Below are positions 55,231 through 64,000 of a stretch of DNA of 64,000 nt, piece after piece. The DNA is from Symsagittifera roscoffensis. Lineage: Eukaryota > Xenacoelomorpha > Acoela > Convolutidae. Position numbers and translations under genes: made by a program. The notes beneath the pieces were generated by a model, which did no database searches, had not been told where the DNA came from, and saw only the letters and a list, made by a program, of their open reading frames with translations. Position 1 is the first letter of the stretch. Every line of letters begins with the position of its first letter. Location: contig NC_087066.1 of assembly GCF_963678635.1 (NCBI RefSeq), positions 17,603,275-17,667,274 on the forward strand, in the 5' to 3' direction.

Positions 55231-57950
55231 CAGATTTTTTTTCAAGTTAGTGTCGTTTTTTTCGGCCTGGTGTGATAAAGGAATCTGAGCAAAAAGTAGA
55301 GCTTAGGCATTTTCGTCAGCCATTAAAAAGTATGCAAATTGGAAAACAATTTTTGAAGACGAATAAAAAATTATTTTAGAAAAATTAAATTTTTTAATTT
55401 TACACTCTTTTTCCTAAATTTTGAATTTTTCCTAAATTTTGAAGTAAATTGAGCGTAAATAAGCAATGTAAGCCTACTCACTCACTCGTCGCTCGAAATT
55501 AGACGAAAAATCAAAATTTTCAAACCGCTCGAAATTAGACGAAAAATCAAAAATTTCAAAGAAGTGGTTAAGTATTGCTAGTTTGTATGAGTTTTTCGTT
55601 CAAAAAAGGGCATGATAACTCCTTTGAAGAATTATATTATTGAAAATAACTACATGGTTTTTTTTCTAAATATGGTCTTTTTGTCTCGCCACTACTGACG
55701 ACATGGTTAACGACCTGCAATAAAATTATGGCTTTATGGAACCAGGTTCAAAAGTGATATATACACAACCAGGGATCATTTTTCCATTTTATTGCAAATT
55801 TATGCGCGCGTAGGTCTAGGCAAACTGGGTTTTCCTATAATGAGGAAATCCCTCAAATTGCTTCCTGGGGAATTGTTGAATTACCAGGAACTTCAAAGGA
55901 ATGTTTATTTTCTTGTCTCCCATTTTCAATCTAGAGTAATGCCACTTTTTACTCGCTTCTCATTGAAAATGTTGGTGTGTTTTGCCTTTAATCCAGGCAC
56001 TTTTATTTTCAATATTAGTCAGTTTCCTTTGTGTAACTTAGAAATTGATCGGGTTAGAAAATTCTCCCTTTTGTTTTGTTGTTTTCTGAGGCAAAGTGGA
56101 AATATTTTGAGGTGAAGTGGAAAAATGCATTGATAATTTTTGTTTCCTTTCTAAGCTAGGTCATTAGTGCTAGAATATGGCGGCAAGATGTTTCCTGTTT
56201 TTTTTTTCTTGTCTGGAGTTTGCAACAAAGAAATAATATTCTGTTTATGTTTTTGAGGTTGATTTCGCGAATGAGGCTGACTGCTTAGTATTATTCTACT
56301 AGGAAATCTGAAGTTTATGTAGTTCAACAAGTAAAAGGAAAGTATTCACGAAGAAAAAAGGTGATTTTTTCAAGATTTCTCTTTTTAAAACGGTCAATCA
56401 AAGTGTTATGTTGCATCATGAAGTAGTCAATCAAATTTTAGATTAATTGAGTGTCCATGACGCGGGAATTGTAAAAATGATTTCAGGGAAAAGGTATCCT
56501 GAATTTTGGACATTTTGATCAAAATTTCTTGTGAATTTACAGCAAAAATACCTTATTTTTAGGTATTATTGGTTGGACCACGTTACTCTTTTTAGCGTGC
56601 TATTTGCTATTTTCGTCTTCATTGAAGTTTGTCCTAAATAACCTACGCACGTGAGCTGTGGGTATTTTCCTGGTAAGGTCTTGTGATTTTGACCGTCTTC
56701 TTTTTTGAGTAAGGTTGTGACGTAAATTGAAGTCTAAATTATTTCCTGATCAAAACGATCTAATTCTATTCTATTTCAATTGAGCTGTGAAAAGACACCG
56801 CTTCATGTAGAATATACCCAAACCAAGAAGGCTAAAATCAACCTTACAGCTTTAAAGTAAAGAAATCGAGTTAAATTTGACTGCTCAATTTTCACTCAAT
56901 CAAATGCAGTTGATTTGACCTATTTGAATTTAAACAGCTTGCTCGCAAAAATGTCGCAATTCCTAACCAATTTAATGCTCTAAAAAACGGTGTTGGCAAA
57001 GGTGGTTGATATTGAATTTAAAACTTATTTTTCCAATGCAATCGCAAGTTGTAGTCATCTAAAGTATTTCCTGTTTCATTTTTGTTTCCCCTATTTCCAC
57101 TTTTTCAGCCAAGCTTATGTAACCGAGTCATTTCTCGCCCTATGCATTTGCTTTCCTTGTCATATGTGCCTTGTTTCATTTTTTCAAGTCTACAAAACTC
57201 GTGATACGAATATTTTTTCACCTCGACAAATCGCATTCAGCCCTAAGCGTCGTCTTTTTTCATTCAGCAGGCTGGAAGTTTAGTCACGCGGTCGGTCGAT
57301 GAATTATTCTGTCTAATCCAGGTCAAAAAATAGAAAGATAAGCCTCGTTTTTAACCTAAAAGGGGTTGAAAAGGAACAGAATTTATTCGGTCTGTTGATA
57401 AATTTCCATAGTTGGTCAGTGATAAGGATAATTATCTTCATGCATCTTGGAAATAATGAAACTTTTGTTGTTGTCATGATCAGACAATATTGCCTTCCGC
57501 TAAAAGGGTGGTAATGAAAAGAAGTATTCGGTGCCGCAGTTTAACAGCTCATTGCAAAAACTCAAATGGCATAAAAGGCGATTTGTAATGCTTCCCTGCT
57601 CAGTTTATTTTTTCATTTAGAAAATTGGTTATTTCTCGTGTGGGTATTTTTGTCTTCCTTTCTAATGAGGAAGGAAGTATTTGAATTGAACATCCGCATT
57701 TGAGGCATTTTTGAAATTGCATCCTGTTCATTGTAAGACAAGATATCCGTTCATACCACGCCGCTGAAGATCAGTAGGTCATGATTTGAACCCTTAAAGT
57801 TAGTCTAAGCAGAAACCCTATTTGGGTAAACAACCCGCTGGTGTGAACTGAAGTTTATTTTCTTGTTAAATAGTTAAGTGGTTCACAGTTCATGCGAAGA
57901 ATATTTGAACTAAATTAATGGAACTCGAGGTTATGGATTGTGGCATGGCT
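55231..57950. other. Gene-free stretch
   Basis: Local direct repeats only: 'cgctcgaaattagacgaaaa' twice (55490-55555). A degenerate B-box-like 'ggtcatgatttgaaccc' is at 57777. The ORFs at 55792-56115 and 56990-57283 are Phe/Cys-rich and unrecognised. Confidence 0.45.
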
Positions 57951-57955
57951 AAATA

Positions 57956-58675
57956 CAGTGCTGATTTGAATTATCCGGACAAAACTTGAATTTTCAAGCA
58001 CGTTGTGCTCAAATTGGGTCAAGATTAGACAAAAAGTAAAGGGAATAAAAGTTGCTTAGAATTTCATCAGAATTGTTATGGTGCAATTTTTTCTCCGGAA
58101 TTCTAAACCAAAATTTCACCCCAAAAATTAGTCATTTCGGCTTTTTTCCAATTAATCAAGAATTACGCTGAAACTAATTCGTTAATTCAATAGAAAATTA
58201 TATCACAAGAAACCTATTACACAGCCCAACAAAGTTCAATAAGGGTTAAGTCTCCAAAAATTTGCGCATTTTGCTCAAAATTTGTTTTTAAGCAAAGATT
58301 CTGGGTTTTATATAGTCAATATTAAAAATAACATATATTGACTATCAGTTGAAAATTTTTTCTCTTATAAAGGTTTTTGTAGGTTTAACCCTGTATTGTG
58401 AACTTTGTTGGATGTGTAAGAGGCTTCATGTGATATAACTTTCTCATGAATTAACAAAGTAGTTTCAGCGTAATTCTTGATTAATTGAAAAAAGCCGAAA
58501 TGACCAATTTTTGGGGTGAAATTCCGGAGAAAAAATTGCACCATAATAATTCTGATGAAATTCTAAGCAACTTTTGTTCCCCTCAATTTTTGTCTAATCT
58601 TAACTTAAATTGAGAAAAACGTGTTTAAAAGTTAAAGTTTTGTTCGTTTTGTCCGGATAATTTAAATCAGCACTG
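57956..58675. mobile_element. Tc1/mariner-type foldback MITE
   Basis: Both ends read CAGTGCTGATTT...TCCGGACAAAA in inverted orientation, flanked by TA (57954-57955 and 58676-58677). The arms extend about 340 bp with high similarity ('gcttagaatttcatcagaat', 'ttcaccccaaaaatt', 'aattaatcaagaattacgct'). The centre near 58320-58345 has a small hairpin (atagtcaatatt/aacatatattgactat). The CAGTGCTGA end and TA duplication are typical of Tc1/mariner. It is 720 bp without a transposase. Confidence 0.92.
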
Positions 58676-60126
58676 TAGTGTTGAAAAATTAATCGCCACT
58701 GAACGTCTAAGCAAAAGTTTTATAGGCCGATGGCCAAAATGCAGAAAAGGACATTTTAAGTATCTGATAGTTTTTTGAGCGTGGCGAAATTTTGTCGCAA
58801 GTGACAGCTGGTTTCAAGCGACAATTTGAAGCACAACAATTAATCCCAATACATTAAAGTTGATTCAAAAATATGTCAAGCCATTTTTTTTAAATTTTGA
58901 AGCCGTTCGGTTCGCTCGAAATTACATTGAAACTGTAATTAAAACTAATTGCGACAAATTTTATGTTTTCAACGATGCAACTGTATACCTTAGTATTCCG
59001 TACGCTTGCTACGAAGTTCTAAAAGCATGCGTTTGATGCAAGTATGCTAATTCTACGTCTTCAAATTGAACATCATCATTTACAGGGAAAGAACCGTTTC
59101 ATATGGAAGTCAAATAGAAGAACGCTCGCCTACAGTTGTGTTATGATAAATGACAACACACCACAAGTGGCAAACCGCTTATGGCGCGATCTACGTTCGA
59201 GCTTGAGATCCTGGATTATCTTATAGTAATAGTATTTTGATTGTATTCGAATAGTGCCACACTTATTTGGTTACCCGCTCGCTGTCTTGTGATAAATTTT
59301 GTTGGTTTTAAAAGTTGACCTTTCAAAGTCAGTTGATTTGCTAACTAATTCGAGGGCTCAAGTTCCTGAAAGGTTCATAAACTATTTTAATACCACAAAT
59401 CAAATTTATAACGAGACATAATAGCGACGAATTGTCGGCTAGAATGTTAGCTTTCAAATATATCATTTGAAGGTCTTTGGTTTGACAGAGCTCTAAAAGT
59501 GAACCGAAAACTCGATTTATTTGATTTTGGAATGAAGACAAGTGGTGTGCGCTGTTTTTATTGTATTTTTTTTCTAGGCCATATGCGTTACCAATACCAT
59601 ATTTTGTGATGGTAATATAAAATACAGCACTATGCGTGCGTCAGAATGAAAACGTTTTTCAATGATTGTTGAGCTCGTTTGTTGCCTCTGTTGCGAGCAT
59701 AACAATCTTGTAAAAAAAGTACCATGTAGTTTTTATGCTCAGTGAAAAATGATTTAAATGAAGTTTCAAAGACTGCTGAAATTCAATGCGACGCGTGAAT
59801 TCGATAAAAGTTTTTCAAACTGTTTTGGTTATCAAGTGAAAAAAACCATAGAGCAATGTAGATCGCTCTTCATACGACATGATAATGAAATGTTTTATAC
59901 GAGTTAAAGAAATGTTTGTTGCAGATGAAAAAAAAAAACATTTGCGAGTTAAAGAAATGTTTGTGTTGGTGAAGCAAAATTTGTTTTGTTAAAAAAGCTC
60001 GTTGCTACTTATTTTCTTTTTGTTTTAAAATTTCGTTTAGATTTGCAATTCGCCCAATTTTGATGACCTAAGGTTCAACTCTGTCAAATTGGTCAACAAC
60101 TTTTTGATATGCCTGAAACAATTTTT

Positions 60127-60169
60127 GGCTCTTTTTCCTTTCCCCCCACCTGCAAAGAAAAAAAGAGCC
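60127..60169. mobile_element. Minimal 43-bp copy of the GGCTCTTTTTCC MITE
   Basis: The inverted ends 'ggctctttttcctttccccc' and '...gaaaaaaagagcc' lie almost back to back. The flanks 'caattttt' (60119-60126) and 'caatttta' (60170-60177) match at 7 of 8 bases, as a slightly diverged target-site duplication. Confidence 0.7.
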
Positions 60170-60797
60170 CAATTTTAAAAAAAAAACGGAATATCTGGCG
60201 GCTGTGGAAATGACAAATTGCACAGAAATTGCCGATTCAAGGTATTTGAAAAGAATAGAAAAACTACAGAATTCAAAGAAATCCTTCGTGGAGGCGCGGG
60301 CTGTAGCTTCAAGCTATAATATCTAATAGCTCGAGAAACTTAAGAAACATATTTCAATCCCATCCATGATGTTCCGGTGAAGGCATATCGTGCTTCATCT
60401 GATTGCACCAAATTGGTTTCTCAACACAGACATTTTTTGGAAGTTTCTGATATGGACTTCATCACGATTAGAGCTTCAATGAATTTCAGTTAAGACACGT
60501 GTAGAAAACTTACTTTTCAACTATTCGTTCATGAGGAAATGATCCAATTTTTCTTCACAAATCAATCATCACGTGTGAATACTTGTGATTTGCAAGGTCC
60601 GTTTGAGCATCTCTAATTTGCTAACCCGCTTTTTTCATTAAATCGAACTCATTAAATTTTTCCTCTCTAAAAATCAAGATTCCTTTTCCGCGCTGACTTT
60701 TAGTGAATTGCAGCATTTTTTGAATGAGTAGAAACAGAGAAACCATAATCATTTACCAAATGTTTAGGACTCAATTTTTGTGTTGAACGAACAAAAG

Positions 60798-60863
60798 ACT
60801 TAATTCGAAACAATTATATAGGAAAGATTTAAGTCTTTCCTAAATAATTGTTTCGAACTAAGT
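60798..60863. repeat. 66-nt hairpin, 30-bp arms
   Basis: 'acttaattcgaaacaattat' with its extension to 60827 pairs with 60834-60863 at 28 of 30 positions around a six-base loop. It is isolated in non-coding DNA. It could be a miRNA-like precursor, a MITE remnant or a chance palindrome. Confidence 0.8.
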
Positions 60864-63056
60864 AGAAAATTAACGGATGTTTAGGGGGGTTACGGGTCAT
60901 AGCTTAGGGGTAATTAAGGGATCATCTTACGAGTTTATTGCGAGGTATCACGCTTTGCGAGTTGTCGTTATTGCTTATTTATAATGTCTTTTTTTGCTAG
61001 TTGTCTTCTCTTGCGAGTTGTGCTACGCTGTAAATATATTTGATATTTCAAACTTTGAGACTCGATATGATTTGCGATTTTTTTGTTCTGGTACTGATTG
61101 AAGTTTTGGTTAAACTGATTGATCTTTTACTGCTCACTCACAAACAATTAATTTCATTAGTACGATAATAGACTATTAGTCTATATAGTAATTACTACGA
61201 TAATTAAATTCATTAGTACGATAAAATGGTTAAGGCTTCAATTGCAATTTCTACAGACGGCCTATTTCTACAGACGGCTGAAATGAAGCATTAGAGGACC
61301 ATTATCTCACAAAATATTGCGAAAACAGATGCGCTGAAATAATTTTTTAAAACAAATTCTTAGAGCAACTTGATTTGACACTAAATCAGGACACCAACGA
61401 AGTACTTAGACGGTGAACTGTTCCGTACGCCATTCACGAATATAAATAAAACAGAGGCGAAGCCTAGCTTAGCACCACTTGTTATACAGCGCAGAGATAT
61501 CGTCACAAGCTAGATAACTGAAGTCGTGACGACAAGCGCGACCAATTATCGTTCGTTGGAAAAAAACTAGATTTACAAAAGTTATAATATGTTAAGTGCA
61601 TTGTGAGGAAAAGATGACCAGTAAAACAGTTTTCAATGCTTATTTAGCTTCGAAACAACTTTGGGAAAATGTTTTTAAACAAAACTTGGGCAAACGCCCG
61701 TTCAGCATAAAAAATTCTTTTTTTCATTTCAATATTTAGAAGCGTTACATTGAGGATAACTTTTTTAACAAATATTTTACTTCATTTCTTTTTGGCTGTT
61801 TTTAAACCACAATGTTCAAGTATATTACGCTTCATTCAAGATATTTTACGCTTTGTCGCAAGCGCAAAAATAAGACGTTTTTGTTATCCACGCAAAATCA
61901 GGCACAACAAATAATCATCGGAATAGGTCGAGTGATATTAGAAATTGAATTTCTCTCACTCGTTAATCGAATGGCATTAAAAAATGTTGACAAAGTTTTC
62001 TCAGTATCGAGAAAAACTGGTTTAATTTTTTTCCCATTTTGAAAGAATAAAACGAGCGAACAGGCTTACAGCAGCCGAATTATGCTTAATTTAACCCCTG
62101 AAAACTTACTTTTAAGCAAAAAAAAGTTAGTTTTTTTTATTTTTTCGCACCATTTTGTGAACCAAAAAATTAAATAAATTTTCTTCAATTAAATGAATTT
62201 TTTTGTTATTCTAGTAATTTTTCTAATTTTTTTGTCCATTTGGCTATATTTTTATGGCTGTTGAGTTTGGCTAAATGATAGCGTAACATCAGATCCTTTT
62301 ATCACGCCACGCAGACAAACACTAATTTGAGAAAAAAACGTTTGTAGTTTTTTAAAGGCTTGTCGGAACATTGTGCTTCTTCCACCGTAAGCGGCGATCT
62401 GTTCGGTTTGCCTTCAGTTGGTTTTCTTTCTGTATTTCATGTGACATATCATGCAATCGTCTAGAGATCAGATTTGTTATAATTTCGGAAAATACAATTT
62501 TTTGAAGCTTCTTTTGAATTTTTTGAATGATTTGGTTGATAACCTATGTCCGAATTTTTGACGGTTTAGTTTAGAATTTGATCTTCAAAATCGTTTTTTT
62601 CAAATTGTTCGCGTTTTATTTCGATAACCGAAACTCGAAGAAAATTCCCAAAGATGACCTTTTGAAATTATGTGAATAAAACAGTAAAAACTTCTTTTTC
62701 CTGTTTTCCGAGATAACTAGGGTTTTTGCAAGCTTCCTTTTCGCTTTTTTCGGAAGTATTTGCAAAATTTACTTTGCTTCTCTTCATACTTTCGATTAAA
62801 ATTATTAATTTCATTTTGTGTCTGCAGTGATGCGAAAATTTCTTTTGATGCAGTTTGGGGTCATAAAGGCTGTGAACATTTTCATAAAGATTGAGCATGC
62901 TTGATCTGATTTCAAATTAGACCAACAGTTGGTGCTTTTGGGTATGTATTGAAATATAATGCCAGAAGGCTTAATAATTTTTCATGCGCTTGTTAAGCAG
63001 AAAAGAGCCTGATATTGCTATAATTCAAGGTTTAGGTTTGTAGGTCTTTTTGTCTA

Positions 63057-63783
63057 CATTTTTTTAGGTCGACCAAATTGATTTTCTGAGCTCTCCCAAA
63101 TCATTATAAAGACCCTAATTTGACCTAAATTTTTGGAAAAAAGGCGTTTTTAGACACTTATTGGAAATTTTCGACCGTAAACTCCCCCAGGGGCGGATTT
63201 AGGGGGGGGGGGGCGGACGCCCCCCCTCAGGGATTTGACCCCCTGCCGACCCAAAGGGTCCCCCCTTTGGTACTTTTTAAGAAATCCATTTGTTGCCCAC
63301 CGACCCTAAAATTTTTCTAAATTCACCTTCGGCGCCAATATATACTAACTTTAAGGGGGAGCGCGCGCCAAAAAAACGCGATTTTTTTGTCAAAATTTTT
63401 CAAAAAGTGCCTAAAAACGACTTTTTTGACCCGTTTTTTCAAAAATTTACCTGCGGCGCAGAACATTTGGCCAAAACAGGGACCTTTTAGTGCTTTAGAC
63501 GAGCTCGGAAAATCAATTTGGTCGACCTAAAAAAAAAAAGGTCGTCAAAATTTTCGAAAAATTTTTGAAAATCCGCCCCCCCCCCCTCGAAAAAATCCTA
63601 GATCCGCCCCTGAACTCCCCCCTCAAAATTAGTATAGATTGGCGCCTTTACAAAAATTTTAAGGTCAGTCAGGCCAAAATGGATATCTCAAAATAGTACA
63701 AAGGGGGACCCTTTGGGTCGGCAGGGGGCCGAACTCCTGAAAGAAAGCGTCGGCTCCCCCTCCCCACCCTAAATATGCTACTG
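63057..63783. mobile_element. Outer, older hAT-type MITE interrupted by the inner one
   Basis: 63057-63187 and 63613-63783 together are an inverted-orientation relative of the 425-bp element: left 'tttttaggtcgaccaaattg', right 'aaagggggaccctttgggtc' and a degenerate end 'cctaaatatgctactg'. The left end is truncated. It is more diverged than the inner copy, so it is older. Confidence 0.75.
63188..63612. mobile_element. Inner hAT-type MITE with perfect 8-bp target-site duplication
   Basis: The 425-bp element starts 'caggggcggatttagg' and ends 'cctagatccgcccctg'. It is flanked by aactcccc at 63180-63187 and 63613-63620. An 8-bp duplication and CAGGGGCGGAT ends fit hAT-type non-autonomous elements. 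It has no coding capacity and G and C homopolymers near the ends. Confidence 0.93.
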
Positions 63784-64000
63784 TCTGTGCATAAGTGGTC
63801 GGAGCAAAGTTATTACCAGATGAAATCAAGTTTTTATCTGAAAGAAGCTAGACGTTCAAGTATGTTTTTAAATCTAATCATTAATTTGTTTCTGCTGTTC
63901 TAAATAAGCACTGAAAATAGCCTGCTTCATTTTGAAGGGCGTTATTTTTTTTACAAAGCTTTAAGGGAAACAGCGGTATGAGTTGTTCAATAGATCTGCA
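63784..64000. other. Unannotated end of window
   Basis: AT-rich DNA without a recognisable feature. Confidence 0.5.

Larger units (their letters stand above)
58680..62990. other. Gene-free stretch with small repeats
   Basis: Contains a 43-bp MITE (60127-60169), a 66-nt hairpin (60798-60863) and a direct repeat 'gagttaaagaaatgtttgt' (59902 and 59945). The ORFs at 59044-59226, 59341-59541, 61812-62042 and 62668-62898 are isolated and unrecognised. Confidence 0.45.

Noticed and set aside
57760-57800. Possible tRNA-like sequence with 'ggtcatgatttgaaccc'
   Set aside because: Only the B-box part is recognisable.
1-64000. Bacterial or viral contamination as the source
   Set aside because: Spliced host genes, several animal transposon classes and an even AT-rich background argue for one animal genome.

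Overview
This is a 64-kb piece of an AT-rich animal nuclear genome. Its genes are split by GT-AG introns, repeats and transposon relics fill most of it, and there is a 200-base N gap at 14464-14663. The mix of Ty3/gypsy, BEL/Pao, non-LTR and Tc1/hAT-type elements fits an invertebrate, perhaps an arthropod. I cannot place the species, and no bacterial-type operons are present.

Layout. (1) 1-9000: two tandem copies of a 1,056-bp unit with a degenerate tRNA-Thr-like head, then the last eight exons of an unrecognised plus-strand gene (1856-8655) encoding 568 residues of Asn/Gln/Ser/Gly-rich, probably disordered protein. Two small foldback MITEs lie in its introns. (2) 9000-19480: mostly non-coding, with tRNA-like relics, degenerate tandem repeats, a hAT-type MITE and the gap. 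(3) 19489-23822: a decayed minus-strand BEL/Pao retrotransposon between LTR-like direct repeats. (4) 23672-25211: a large inverted repeat and a strong foldback. (5) 24033-29789: a decayed minus-strand non-LTR retrotransposon (PHD finger, reverse transcriptase, C-terminal Cys/His motif), scrambled by tandem duplications, with the same terminal repeat on both sides. (6) 29789-about 43740: a large decayed minus-strand Ty3/gypsy element with gag, protease, reverse transcriptase, RNase H and integrase in the usual order. Beyond integrase it carries two cargo ORFs, one resembling an ADP-ribose macrodomain of the TARG1/OARD1 type and one resembling an SGNH hydrolase. Its upstream end is a three-copy 1.12-kb tandem array containing a 'CCTTCCGGATTG' minisatellite. 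(7) 45577-46968: a second, internally deleted copy of the PHD-finger non-LTR element. (8) 47150-48480: short repeats carrying a palindromic 15-mer. (9) 48716-49420: a well-conserved Yippee-like (YPEL1-4 type) zinc-binding protein gene, followed by a 1.41-kb tandem duplication. (10) 52554-64000: mostly gene-free, with a tRNA-derived SINE-like piece, a Tc1/mariner MITE, a 66-nt hairpin and a nested pair of hAT-type MITEs.

Only two host genes are supported: the unnamed low-complexity gene and the Yippee-like gene. All retroelement ORFs are broken by stops or frameshifts and are annotated as relics. The strongest candidate for something undescribed is the macrodomain-like plus SGNH-like cargo of the Ty3/gypsy element.
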